A stretch of 37,533 bases of DNA. Source: Planctomycetota bacterium. Its GTDB lineage: Bacteria; Planctomycetota; Phycisphaerae; WQYP01. The DNA lies in contig JAJYFE010000027.1 of NCBI GenBank assembly GCA_021785435.1, positions 1 to 37,533 on the forward strand, given 5' to 3'. The stretch's first letter is position 1. Every line of letters starts with the position of its first letter. Positions 7,771-16,017 of the stretch are shown in pieces. A program made the position numbers and the translations under genes. Under the pieces are notes generated by a model that saw only the letters and a list, made by a program, of their open reading frames with translations, had not been told where the DNA came from and ran no database searches.

Positions 7771-8168
7771 CAATCGCAATCCCTTTACTGGACGGCCGCC
7801 TGTTGTCGCATTTCGGCCACTGTTCGGAGGTGGCGTTGATCGACGCGGATCGAGCGTCCGGCGTGCTTACCAAGCGCATTATTCCCGCGCCGCCGCACGA
7901 GCCAGGCCGGTTCCCGGCCTGGCTGCGCGAGCAAGGCGCCGACATGGTCATCGCGGGCGGCATGGGCCAGCGCGCGCTGCAACTGTTTACCGCCAGCGGC
8001 ATCCAAGTGATCCTCGGCGCGTCCTGCGCGCCGGCCGAGGTCGTGGTCCAGGCCTGGCTGGAAGGCCGGCTGAAGAGCAGCGGCAACACCTGCCGCCACG
8101 ACCCCGGCGAGCCGCACGCCTGCCGTCATGCCCTCACGAGCGGCCCCAAAGGGCCGGGCAAGATTTGA
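7767..8168 (+). CDS. NifX/NifB C-terminal-like protein 3
   Basis: Protein of 133 aa. The N-terminus MTIAIPLLDGRLLSHFGHCSEVALID has the NifX-type strand followed by the SxHFGHC loop characteristic of a subgroup found next to MinD-type ATPases. The middle has ADMVIAGGMGQRALQLF, and the C-terminus NTCRHDPGEPHACRH is rich in Cys and His, suggesting metal binding. Overlaps the second ATPase by four bases. This is the third member of the family in one operon; the three are clearly different and probably have separate roles. Confidence 0.88.
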   Translation: MTIAIPLLDGRLLSHFGHCSEVALIDADRASGVLTKRIIPAPPHEPGRFPAWLREQGADMVIAGGMGQRALQLFTASGIQVILGASCAPAEVVVQAWLEGRLKSSGNTCRHDPGEPHACRHALTSGPKGPGKI

Positions 8169-8178
8169 GGCTGTTGTA

Positions 8179-8230
8179 GCGGCAGCGGCGTGCGCGGGTT
8201 GAAGCTTGCCCCGAAGCCCAGCGCTGCCGC
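8179..8230. repeat. Inverted repeat in the gap before the disulfide-reductase-like gene
   Basis: GCGGCAGCG (8179-8187) and CGCTGCCGC (8222-8230) are exact reverse complements, with a 34-base loop. It occupies the only sizeable gap (143 bp) within the operon. It could form an mRNA structure that limits readthrough to the last gene, or be an operator. No T-run follows, so it is not a clear intrinsic terminator. Confidence 0.4.
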
Positions 8231-8311
8231 ATCGGGCTGGTGCCGGCGACCAATACGGCCGACCCGCATCCGCAGAATATTGCCACACCCGGAAAAGAGG
8301 GGGTTACCACC

Positions 8312-9691
8312 ATGAACGCAACCGAAGTCATCACGTCGGATATCGTTATTCTGGGCGGAAGCAGCGCTGGAAGCACCGCCGCCATCACCGCCCGACGGCA
8401 CTATCCTGGCAAACGGATTCTCCTCGTGCGCCGCGAGGCGCGGATACCCATTCCCTGCGGAATACCCTACATATTCGGTACGCTCGGTTGTCCAGAAAAG
8501 GACCTTCGTCCCGACGCAGGTCTGCAACAACATGGAGTCGAACTGCTGGTGGGCGAGGTGACCCGGATCGATCGCGCGCGGCGTCGGTTGCTTCTCACTG
8601 GGAAGACCCTGCAATACGAGCGGCTAATCTTGGCGACCGGTTCCGAGCCAATTCTGCCGGCCATCCCTGGCATAAACCTTGATGGGGTTTTTCCTGTCAT
8701 CCGGGAGTTGGACTATCTGCGGAACTTACAGGCCAGGCTGCAAACCGCCCGGAACATCGTGGTCATTGGCGGCGGGTTCATCGGCGTGGAGCTTGCCGAT
8801 GAGATCAACAAGATCGGCGGTAAGAATGTTACCATCCTGGAACTGACGGCGAATTGCCTGAGCCTTTCGTTCGATTCCGAGTTCTGCGTCGAGGTGGAGG
8901 AGGTGCTCAGAAAAAGATCGGTCACGGTGCGCACCGCCGCGAAAGTCCTGCGGATCGCGGGGGCCGAGCGCGTCCAGGCCGTACAAATGGCCGACGGCGC
9001 CGAACTACCGGCCGATCTGGTGATCCTTGGCTTGGGAACCAAAGCCCGCGTGGATCTGGCGCGGGATGCTGGCCTGGAAATAGGCCCGACCGGCGGCATT
9101 GTGGTCGACGGCGCCATGCGCACGGACGATGCGGCGATTTTCGCCTGCGGCGATTGCGCTGAAAAAATCTCATTTTTCGATGGACGCCCCTCCCCCCTCA
9201 AACTCGCGTCGCTGGCGCAGTTCGAAGCCCGCTTGGCCGGGGCTAATTTGTTTGTCCTGACCCGCACCAGTTTGGGCACGGTAGGAGTGTGGTCTACGGT
9301 GGTGGGTGGCCTGGCGTTGGGCGCAGCGGGGCTGACGGAAACGATGGCTAACGCCCATGGCTATACGGTGGCTTGCGGTGTATTCGAGACGCCCGATCAC
9401 CACCCCGGCGCCATGCCGGGCGCCACCCCGCTGAAAGTCAAGCTCGTGTTTGACCGCCGTTCCCGCGTACTGTTGGGCGGCCAGGTGCGCGGGGGGCCTT
9501 CCACCGGCGAGATGATCAATACCATCGCGGCGCTGGTGCAGAAACGTATGACGGCCGATGCTATCGCCATGCTTCAGGTGGGTACCCACCCCGCCTTAAC
9601 TGCTTCACCGAGCCAGTATCCACTCGTCAACGCTGCGGAACTGGCGATCCAGGCGGTTTCGGTGACCCAACCGTCGAGGAAAATGGCATGA
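8312..9691 (+). CDS. CoA-disulfide reductase/NADH oxidase-like flavoprotein
   Basis: Pyridine nucleotide-disulfide oxidoreductase of 459 aa. FAD-binding IVILGGSSAGSTAA (about 11-24); a single redox cysteine in IPCGIPYIFGTLG (C49), the signature of the CoA-disulfide reductase, NADH oxidase and NADH-dependent persulfide reductase group; NAD(P)-binding VVIGGGFIGVELA; and the second FAD motif IFACGDCAE. The C-terminal dimerisation domain ends SQYPLVNAAELAIQAV. AAGAGGGGG before ATG 8312 fixes the start; an earlier in-frame ATG at 8240 has none. No rhodanese domain follows. Plausible roles are disulfide, persulfide or peroxide reduction serving the Fe-S chemistry of the operon. The substrate cannot be read from sequence. 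Confidence 0.88.
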   Translation: MNATEVITSDIVILGGSSAGSTAAITARRHYPGKRILLVRREARIPIPCGIPYIFGTLGCPEKDLRPDAGLQQHGVELLVGEVTRIDRARRRLLLTGKTLQYERLILATGSEPILPAIPGINLDGVFPVIRELDYLRNLQARLQTARNIVVIGGGFIGVELADEINKIGGKNVTILELTANCLSLSFDSEFCVEVEEVLRKRSVTVRTAAKVLRIAGAERVQAVQMADGAELPADLVILGLGTKARVDLARDAGLEIGPTGGIVVDGAMRTDDAAIFACGDCAEKISFFDGRPSPLKLASLAQFEARLAGANLFVLTRTSLGTVGVWSTVVGGLALGAAGLTETMANAHGYTVACGVFETPDHHPGAMPGATPLKVKLVFDRRSRVLLGGQVRGGPSTGEMINTIAALVQKRMTADAIAMLQVGTHPALTASPSQYPLVNAAELAIQAVSVTQPSRKMA

Positions 9692-10281
9692 ACGCGCCGT
9701 TGCCGCTGCGCGGCGGAAAGAAGCTTCCCGCTCAGCTAGGGGTTCTCGGCGTGGGAACGCGGGTGAAGAAGGCGCTGGCGCGCAACGCCAGCCTGGAAAT
9801 CGGGCCGACGGGAGGCGTCGCGGTCGACCGCTCGATGGCCACCGCAGACCCGGCGATTTGCGCCTGCGGCGACGGCGTGGAAAAAGTGTCCTTGTGGGGC
9901 GGCCAACCTTCCACGCTGAAACTGGCGTCCATCGCCCAGTTTGAAGCCCGTGTCGCCGGCGCCAATGGGTTCGACCGGCGGCGCGAAAATGAGGGAACGG
10001 TGGGGGCTTGGTCAACGATGGTGGATGGCTGGGTGCTCGGGACCGCTGGTCTGACGGAATCCATAGCGCACACGCGTGGCTACAACGTGATCAGCGGCAC
10101 CTGCGAAACCCCGGATCGCCATCCTGCCGGAATGCCGGGGTCGGCGAAGATGAAAACCAAGCTGGTGTTCGAGGCCCATACCCGGGAGCTGCCGGGCGGA
10201 CAAGTCCGCGGCGTCGTAGCGGCGGGAGGACGGCACATCGGAGTGTGTCCACCGGGGCGGATCTTTGACCCACCACGATGA
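9688..10281 (+). pseudogene. Decayed partial tandem copy of the CoA-disulfide-reductase-like gene
   Basis: An open frame of 197 codons that begins inside the previous stop (ATGA). After about 16 unrelated residues it aligns without gaps to the C-terminal part of the upstream flavoprotein: LEIGPTGG, ICACGDGVEKVS, LKLASIAQFEARVAGAN, GTVGAWSTMV, AGLTE and GGQVRG all have direct counterparts there. It lacks the N-terminal FAD domain, the redox cysteine and most of the NAD domain, and it ends before the last 50 or so residues with an unrelated tail. It is therefore a truncated duplicate, unlikely to be an enzyme. The frame is still open and the divergence is substantial, so an expressed fragment cannot be excluded. 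Confidence 0.75.
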
Positions 10282-10306
10282 GCCACAATTTATGGCCGCC
10301 CCCCGT

Positions 10307-11485
10307 TTACCCCATCTTCATCTCCCGCCGGTAGACGCTGGGCTTAAGCCCGGTGTAGCGCTGGAAGGATGTGCTCAGCCGGGCGCCGCTGGTGAAGCCG
10401 GCGCGCCGGGCCACCCCGATCAGTTTGAAATCCGTTTCCGCGAGAAGTTTCTTGGCCAGCTCCACCCGCGCCAGCTGAATCTCCCCGTGGATGCCCCGGC
10501 CAACCTCCTTGCGGAATCGGTATTCCAGGTTCCGCCGGGAAACCAGCATCGCGCTGACAATATCCGCCACCTGCATCCGTCGGCCGGCATTCACGCGAAT
10601 CAGGTCCAGCGCCTTGCGCACCAGCGGGTCGGCCACCATCACCCGATCCGTCGACGCCCGGGTCACAATGCCCGGCGACGGCAGAACCAGCGGCTGGTCC
10701 GGCGGCCGCTGGCCGTTCAGCAGCGATTCCAGCAGCGACGCCGCCATCCAGCCCATGCGCCGCATCGGCAGGCGGATGCTCGAGAGCGCGGGGTGCGCCA
10801 GCGTGCAGAGCAACTCATGATTATCCGCTCCCAGTACGGCGACGGCTTCGGGCACGGAAATTTTCCGCTCCACACACGTGGCCACGACCGTCAATCCCAC
10901 CTGGTCGTTGCAGGCGAAAATGGCCGCCGGCTTGGGCAGCCCATTTAACCACTGGCCCACCTCGGGGTCCGCCTCCGACCACGCCGGCGATCGGGCCGGC
11001 TTTTTCCTGATAAAAAGGCTGGCGCAGGAAAACCCCGCCTCCCGCAGCGCCCCGGCGAAGGCTTGCAGCCGTTCCTGGACGAAACAGGCCTCGGCCAAGC
11101 CAACATAGCCAAAATGCCTGAATTTGCGCTCCAGAAAATAGGCCGCCGCCATCCGGCCAACCTGGGCGTTGTCCACGGTGACCCGCACCCCCGGCGGCCG
11201 GCGGTACCAATGGGCCAGGTCCACCACCGGAATCCGCATACGGACCACCGCGGCGGCGAGTTTGGGCGTTTCGATCATGCCGATGATCCCGTCGGGCCGC
11301 CATTTTCGCAGCGGTTCCACCGCGGAGTCCTGGGGCGCCAGGGCTTTCCACCGCCAATGAGGCCGTTCGGCGGCGTACTGCCCGATGCCGCTCAACATCC
11401 GCTGCTGGACGCCCTTCGGTTCAAACAGCAGCGCCACCTTTCGGATGGCATGTTCCCGTGGGTTCACCAGAATACTCCGTGCCAT
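10307..11485 (-). CDS. XylR-type AraC transcriptional regulator with LacI-like sensor domain
   Basis: Regulator of 392 aa. Residues about 15-275 form a periplasmic-binding-protein/LacI-like sugar sensor (KVALLFEPKGVQQRMLSGI, RPDGIIGMI, GYVGLAEACFVQERLQAF, IFACNDQVGLTV). The C-terminal 110 residues are a double helix-turn-helix AraC domain (MQVADIVSAMLVSRRNLEYRF, then FKLIGVARRAGFTSGARLSTSFQRYTGLKPSVYRRE). This is the XylR architecture, common in Planctomycetota for sugar-responsive control. The start has no strong Shine-Dalgarno; a promoter -10 TATGCT at 11515-11520 would give a leader of only about 23 bases. It is divergent from the prepilin-like gene and convergent with the redox operon. 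Its targets are probably the divergent gene and perhaps the downstream glycan genes. Confidence 0.92.
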   Translation of the reverse strand: MARSILVNPREHAIRKVALLFEPKGVQQRMLSGIGQYAAERPHWRWKALAPQDSAVEPLRKWRPDGIIGMIETPKLAAAVVRMRIPVVDLAHWYRRPPGVRVTVDNAQVGRMAAAYFLERKFRHFGYVGLAEACFVQERLQAFAGALREAGFSCASLFIRKKPARSPAWSEADPEVGQWLNGLPKPAAIFACNDQVGLTVVATCVERKISVPEAVAVLGADNHELLCTLAHPALSSIRLPMRRMGWMAASLLESLLNGQRPPDQPLVLPSPGIVTRASTDRVMVADPLVRKALDLIRVNAGRRMQVADIVSAMLVSRRNLEYRFRKEVGRGIHGEIQLARVELAKKLLAETDFKLIGVARRAGFTSGARLSTSFQRYTGLKPSVYRREMKMG

Positions 11486-11514
11486 CTGGTCACTGGCCCC
11501 TGGCCACTGGGCAT

Positions 11515-11580
11515 AGCATACCCGCCTTGCGTTAAAGAGAAAGCGATGTGCGTTAAACCGAAAACTCCGTCGGGTATGAT
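11515..11580. promoter_or_regulatory. Divergent promoter/operator between the XylR-type regulator and the prepilin-like gene
   Basis: TGCGTTAAA occurs at 11528-11536 and again at 11549-11557, exactly 21 bp apart, the two-turn phasing typical of AraC-type half-sites. On the plus side a -10 TATGAT (11575-11580) lies 17 bp after GTTAAA (11552-11557), so the second repeat overlaps the -35 region. On the minus side TATGCT (reverse of 11515-11520) faces the regulator. CATACCCG (11517-11524) and CGGGTATG (11571-11578) form an inverted repeat around the pair. TGGYCACTGG also repeats at 11487-11496 and 11501-11510. Binding by the adjacent regulator is inferred. Confidence 0.6.
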
Positions 11581-11644
11581 GAAATAGTCATCCGGGCAGC
11601 GCCACCGCGTGGGTGGCCGCTGACCGTTGGAAGCTGAAAGGCTC

Positions 11645-11909
11645 TTTTTTACAGGAGTTTCCCATGAAAGTACGAGAGGGCGTCAATTCCCCTGTGGAGC
11701 CGTCGCCCTGTGTAGAGTCGCCGCCCCCGACGGCTAGCGCTTCAGTAGGGCCGCCGCCCTCGACGGCTGGCGTTTCAGTAGGGCCGCCGCCCCCGACGGC
11801 CAGCGTTTTGGCGGAGCCGTCGCCCCCGACGGCCAGCGTTTCGGTAGAGCCGTCGCCCTCGACGGCTGGCGTAAAGATTGTGGTCCATTTTTTACAGGAG
11901 TTTCACATG
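11645..11909 (+). repeat. Duplicated leader cassette (T-run, Shine-Dalgarno, ATG) of the prepilin-like gene
   Basis: Two near-identical 22-base blocks, 11645-11666 and 11888-11909, each read TTTTTTACAGGAGTTTC followed by C or A, then CATG, and each continues into a similar start (MKVREG and MQVREG). They are 243 bp apart, a multiple of three, so both starts share the same frame. Between them lies the 33-bp tandem array. Confidence 0.85.
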
Positions 11910-13253
11910 CAAGTGCGAGAAGGTACTAAGTTCGCCGTGGCAGGTCTTCGATGGTTATGGTCTTCTCTGGTTGCCTTGGCAAGCGTATTGGCCGAGAGTG
12001 TGGGGCTGGCCGCAGAAAAAGTCATTTTAGGGGTGGGCGCCATTGTGAACGTGGGGCTTGCGGCGTTCGCCATCGGGGTTCTGTCCATCGGCGACGCGTT
12101 GGGGGTGCTGACGGGCTTCCAGATGGCGTTGAACCAGTGCGGTTTCCGGTCGCGGAAATCCCGGTTTAAAGCGGCCTTCGGTTTTACGTTAATCGAGCTG
12201 CTGGTAGTGATATCGATAATAGCTATTCTCATATCTATATTACTACCTGCATTAGCGAAGGCCCGGGAACTGGCCAACCGCGCCGTCTGCATGGCCAATA
12301 TCCGCGGGATTATCCAGTCGATGATCACGTACGGGCAGAGCAATGGCGGGCAGCTCCCGAGCGTTTTCGCCTTCTGGTGGGCCAATGACGGGCTGATGAA
12401 GTATTCAAACCGGCCCCAGCTGGACGGGCCCAGCGGGGGCGGGCCCAACGACAGGCCGGGCTTGAACGCGCAGGAAGTGGTCCAAGGCTGGTACGACATT
12501 TATCCGGCTGTCGGCGTGCAGGGCTACGACCACAACGACGTGCTCGGCTCGATGTGGGTGCTGGTGCTCCAGGGCTACACTACCCCCGCGAGTTTTATCT
12601 GCCCCTCGGATCCACTGGCGTCCTGGCCGTCGGCGGAGTACTACGCTTTCGGCGGCGGAGCCCAGATGTACTCACCGAATTTCGGGATAGACCCCGGCCA
12701 GGCGGGCGACTACACGCCGCCAAGCTCGGATACAACCAATTCGACCGGCCAAGGCGAGAGTTACTCCATCGCGTTTCCTTGGAACCCCACGCCGGTAATT
12801 GGGAGCACCGACCCGGGCCTCGGGCGCTGGTGGAACACCGACGGCGCTACCAGCCAAGTCCCGCTCGTGAGCGATATGGCTCCGATGGATACCAGCACCG
12901 ATACCGGCGTGTTTCAACGCGTCACCACCACCTTGCCCACGGCTAACACCTATGGGCCGTATATTTACAATTCCGGCAATCATGCTGGCGATGGCCAGAA
13001 CGTGGGCTTCGGCGACGATCACGTAACTTGGGAAACCTCACCCTACGTGGGCCAGAACGGTGACAATATTTTCACCTACTCCACCGCCACGGGCGTGGTC
13101 AATGGCACCACGGATACCAGTCAAGTGGGGCTTACCGGGCTATACTGGACCCCTGCGCCCGCGATCCTGACGCGCGCGCCACCGTTTGACACCTGCATGG
13201 TCCCCGTTCGCACCGTGAACCCCACCGCCGCCGCCAATGGGAACGCGTGGTAA
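11664..13253 (+). CDS. Prepilin-like (type II secretion/type IV pilin fold) protein with long leader, copy 1
   Basis: Protein of 529 aa from 11664, or 448 aa from 11907; both starts have AGGAG. The prepilin signal is [29 protein letters not shown], with G at -1, F at +1 and E at +5, followed by the usual amphipathic helix and a large globular domain with the planctomycetal [17 protein letters not shown] motif and a C-terminal [11 protein letters not shown] tail. The prepilin peptide lies unusually far in, roughly 90 residues from the second start, behind hydrophobic segments ([40 protein letters not shown]). Ile in the pilin helix is mostly ATA. Expected to be membrane-inserted and processed by a prepilin peptidase; the precise role (pseudopilin, surface protein) is unknown. 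Confidence 0.85.
   Translation: MKVREGVNSPVEPSPCVESPPPTASASVGPPPSTAGVSVGPPPPTASVLAEPSPPTASVSVEPSPSTAGVKIVVHFLQEFHMQVREGTKFAVAGLRWLWSSLVALASVLAESVGLAAEKVILGVGAIVNVGLAAFAIGVLSIGDALGVLTGFQMALNQCGFRSRKSRFKAAFGFTLIELLVVISIIAILISILLPALAKARELANRAVCMANIRGIIQSMITYGQSNGGQLPSVFAFWWANDGLMKYSNRPQLDGPSGGGPNDRPGLNAQEVVQGWYDIYPAVGVQGYDHNDVLGSMWVLVLQGYTTPASFICPSDPLASWPSAEYYAFGGGAQMYSPNFGIDPGQAGDYTPPSSDTTNSTGQGESYSIAFPWNPTPVIGSTDPGLGRWWNTDGATSQVPLVSDMAPMDTSTDTGVFQRVTTTLPTANTYGPYIYNSGNHAGDGQNVGFGDDHVTWETSPYVGQNGDNIFTYSTATGVVNGTTDTSQVGLTGLYWTPAPAILTRAPPFDTCMVPVRTVNPTAAANGNAW
11694..11876 (+). repeat. 33-bp tandem repeat array encoding a Pro/Ser-rich linker
   Basis: Four full 33-bp units start at 11728, 11761, 11794 and 11827 with CGACGGC, flanked by a degenerate unit before and a partial unit after 11860. 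Each unit encodes about [11 protein letters not shown] or a variant. At unit junctions GCCGTCG-CCCY-CGACGGC forms a tight stem-loop, so the array is also a run of potential hairpins. Because the period is a multiple of three, copy-number changes keep the frame. Confidence 0.88.
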
Positions 13254-13358
13254 CTCTTTAGTCGAACCAACGTCCGCGATGGTGCCATCCGTAAGGACGG
13301 CTTTCAGCGGTGGAAGCGGCCGGTGGGGGAGCTTTGTTTTTGGAAAAAGCGGGGCCCA

Positions 13359-15956
13359 ATGGTTGACGAAATTCTGATTATGCATCACAGCCACACCGAT
13401 ATCGGCTACACCCATCCACAGCCGGTGGCGTTGGAGCTGCACGCACGGTTTATTGACGCGGCCATCGATCTTTGCGAACGGACCGCCGACCGACCGGAGG
13501 CTTCGCAGCTGCGGTGGACCTGCGAAGCGACGGCGCCGGTGTTGCACTGGCTGCAAAGCGCAGGGTCCCGCCAGATTGAGCGGTTCAGGCAGCTGGCCCG
13601 CGCCGGGCGGATTTCCGGCGGGGCCATGTGGTGCAACCTGACGCCGCTGTACAGCGCCGAGCAGATCGCGCGCAGCCTTTATCCGGTGCGTTTGCTGCGT
13701 GAAACCCTGGGCCTGCCTCTTCGCGTGGCTATTAACCACGATGTCAACGGTCTGCCCTGGCCGATCACTCAACTGCTGCGCGACGCCGACATGGAATTGC
13801 TGATCATGGGGATCAATATCGTTTGCGGTGGATTTCCGCTGAGTCGTCCCCTGGTATTCCGCTGGCAAGGTTCCGACGGGCGGGAGATCCTGGTGTTTAA
13901 TGGCGAACATTACGGCTTGTTTAACCATGTGGCCCGACTGGCCACGCCGTCGCTGGACAACATGCAGGAGGGAATCAGCCAGTATCTGAAGCGCCTGGAG
14001 GCGGGGGATTATCGCTATCGTTTCGCCTTCCTTACCGCAACTAACCGGGTCTTGGACAACGCCCCGCCCGATCCGCTGTTGGCGGAAATGGTTCACCGCT
14101 GGAATGCCGAAAGCCGCGGTCCGGTGTTGCGGTTCGCCACCCCGGAGATGCTGGGCGAGCGAATTGGCGCTATCCCCGCGGATCTGATTCAATCCCACGC
14201 TGGCGACTGGACGGATTTCTGGAACTTCGGCTGCGCCAGCTCCGCCACCGAAGGACGGCTGAATCGCCAGGCCCGTGGCCGATTGTTCGCGGCCGAGGCC
14301 CTGCACGCCCGGCAACCGATAGCGTTTTCGCCGCGGCGGAAACAACTACACCAGCGTGCGATTTGGCATCTGAACATGTATGAGGAGCATACTTGGGGCG
14401 CTGCGCAGAGTATAACCGACCCGGATTCGGATCGGGTTGCCAACCAGTGGGCGCATAAAGCGTATTACGCGCATGAAGCCTACAGCCTTTCGGAAATGCT
14501 GCTGCGCGATAGTCTGGAGGTCCAGGCCGCCAACCCGGCGGCTGGCCGCGGGGTTGCCGGAGTGCTCGTTTATAATCCAACGCCGCTGTCGCGTCAGGCC
14601 TGTGTACCTATCCCCAAGAATTGGCTGGATGGAGCTTGGGAGCACAACTCGTCAAGCGTCGCTGGCATCGCCTTCGGAGGCGAGAGCCTGTCGAAGGACG
14701 CAGTGGTCATCGGTCCCCTTGAACTACCCCCTTGGGGGGTCACGTCGCTCGGCGCGAAAGGGCTCACGGTCGCCGGGCCATCAGACCGCTGCGTCATCTC
14801 CGGCCAGCGGATCCAGTCGCCCTATTTCGAACTGACTTTCGACTCCGCCCGGGGACAAATTAGGGGCCTCTACCGGCGGCATCACGAGCGGAGCATCATC
14901 AACGCGGAATCGGAGTGGCCATTTTTCGGCTACGTCCAGGAAACGGTCGCCCCCGCCTTCCACGGCGCATACGCGGACTGGGGAGGGCGTGACGCATTCG
15001 TCTCCAGCGACCCGGACAGGATTTTTAACAACGTATGCTGCTGGAATCCCCAATGGCCGGCCCGGCGCCATGGACCTGGCGCTCTGCGCCGCTGTGAAAC
15101 CTTTCAGGCCGCGGACGGCGCGGGGTTAATCCTGGAATTCGAAGCCCCCGGCGCCGCGAGCCTGCGGCAAACCATTAAACTATGCGCCCACCGGCCGGTG
15201 GTGGAACTGCAAGTTTCCCTCCGCAAACAGGACATTCGCACGGCGGAGGGAATTTACTTTACCCTTCCGCTGGCGCTGGCGGAGGGCTGGAAAGCCCATT
15301 ACGACACCGCCAACCTGCCGGTGGAGCTGGACCAAGAACAATTACCTGGCGCCGCCCGGGACGGCATTACCGTCGGGCAGTGGGTGGCGCTGCACGATGC
15401 GCAATTATGCGTGACCCTGGCCTGCCCGGACGCCCCGATGGTGCAGATCGGCGACTTCGCCTTCGGGCGGTGCCGGCAGCGCGTGCCGCGCCAGCAGAAC
15501 CCGCTGTTATTGGCCTGGCCGCTGAACAATTACTGGTACACCAATTTCCGCGCCAGCCAGCCCGGCCTGATTCAGTTTCGTTACGAACTGGCCGTGCAGG
15601 ACCAGTTTGATCCGCTCACCTGCACGCTGGCCGGCCTGGAGGCGGCCAACGACGTGGTGGTCCATCCGGTGCTCGCCGGCGGCCCGGGTGGAACCACTCG
15701 GCTTGTGGCGGTCTCCGATCCGCGGCTGTTGGTCCTGGCCATGAAGCCGGCCGAGAATGGCGACGGCATGGTTCTTCGACTGGCCAACGTGACCGCTGAC
15801 ACCGTCACGGCTCAAATCGCCATTCCGGGCCGCAAACTGGCTGGCGCAGCTTGGTCTGACCCGCTGGAGCGGGACGGGCCATCCCTGCCGGTCGTGGATG
15901 GCCGCGTGGAAGCTCGTATGCCGGCGCGCCGCCTCGCCGCCATCCATCTGCGGTAA
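13359..15956 (+). CDS. GH38-like glycoside hydrolase (alpha-mannosidase-type fold)
   Basis: Large enzyme of 865 aa without a signal peptide. The N-terminus MHHSHTDIGYTHPQ holds the GH38-type zinc ligand motif HxHxD (H10, H12, D14), and NHDVNGLPW (D128) resembles the GH38 nucleophile region. A central helical part and a C-terminal beta-rich half (about 420-865) follow the family layout of catalytic, middle and beta-sandwich domains. The start at 13359 is chosen because the conserved N-terminus begins there; a GTG at 13323 would add 12 residues, and neither has a strong Shine-Dalgarno. It begins the glycan-use gene set downstream of the prepilin-like gene. It could belong to a GH38-related uncharacterised family; substrate unknown. 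Confidence 0.82.
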   Translation: MVDEILIMHHSHTDIGYTHPQPVALELHARFIDAAIDLCERTADRPEASQLRWTCEATAPVLHWLQSAGSRQIERFRQLARAGRISGGAMWCNLTPLYSAEQIARSLYPVRLLRETLGLPLRVAINHDVNGLPWPITQLLRDADMELLIMGINIVCGGFPLSRPLVFRWQGSDGREILVFNGEHYGLFNHVARLATPSLDNMQEGISQYLKRLEAGDYRYRFAFLTATNRVLDNAPPDPLLAEMVHRWNAESRGPVLRFATPEMLGERIGAIPADLIQSHAGDWTDFWNFGCASSATEGRLNRQARGRLFAAEALHARQPIAFSPRRKQLHQRAIWHLNMYEEHTWGAAQSITDPDSDRVANQWAHKAYYAHEAYSLSEMLLRDSLEVQAANPAAGRGVAGVLVYNPTPLSRQACVPIPKNWLDGAWEHNSSSVAGIAFGGESLSKDAVVIGPLELPPWGVTSLGAKGLTVAGPSDRCVISGQRIQSPYFELTFDSARGQIRGLYRRHHERSIINAESEWPFFGYVQETVAPAFHGAYADWGGRDAFVSSDPDRIFNNVCCWNPQWPARRHGPGALRRCETFQAADGAGLILEFEAPGAASLRQTIKLCAHRPVVELQVSLRKQDIRTAEGIYFTLPLALAEGWKAHYDTANLPVELDQEQLPGAARDGITVGQWVALHDAQLCVTLACPDAPMVQIGDFAFGRCRQRVPRQQNPLLLAWPLNNYWYTNFRASQPGLIQFRYELAVQDQFDPLTCTLAGLEAANDVVVHPVLAGGPGGTTRLVAVSDPRLLVLAMKPAENGDGMVLRLANVTADTVTAQIAIPGRKLAGAAWSDPLERDGPSLPVVDGRVEARMPARRLAAIHLR

Positions 15957-16017
15957 GGGAGGGGCCAGGGCAAAGGACGTGCCGGGGGCTAATAAAACCG
16001 ATTTTCCAGGAGCGATT

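Noticed and set aside
1912-8168. A nitrogenase or nitrogenase-cofactor gene cluster
   Set aside because: NifX-like domains are present, but there is no nifH, nifD, nifK, nifE, nifN or radical-SAM nifB, so nitrogen fixation is not supported.
8195-8210. Possible second sigma-54 promoter before the disulfide-reductase-like gene (CGGGTT-N5-TTGCC)
   Set aside because: Only GG and GC are in place; the remaining consensus bases do not match, so chance is likely in GC-rich DNA.
13140-14345. Minus-strand open frame of 401 codons opposite the GH38-like gene
   Set aside because: It lies opposite a clearly coding plus-strand frame and shows no family motif or Shine-Dalgarno.
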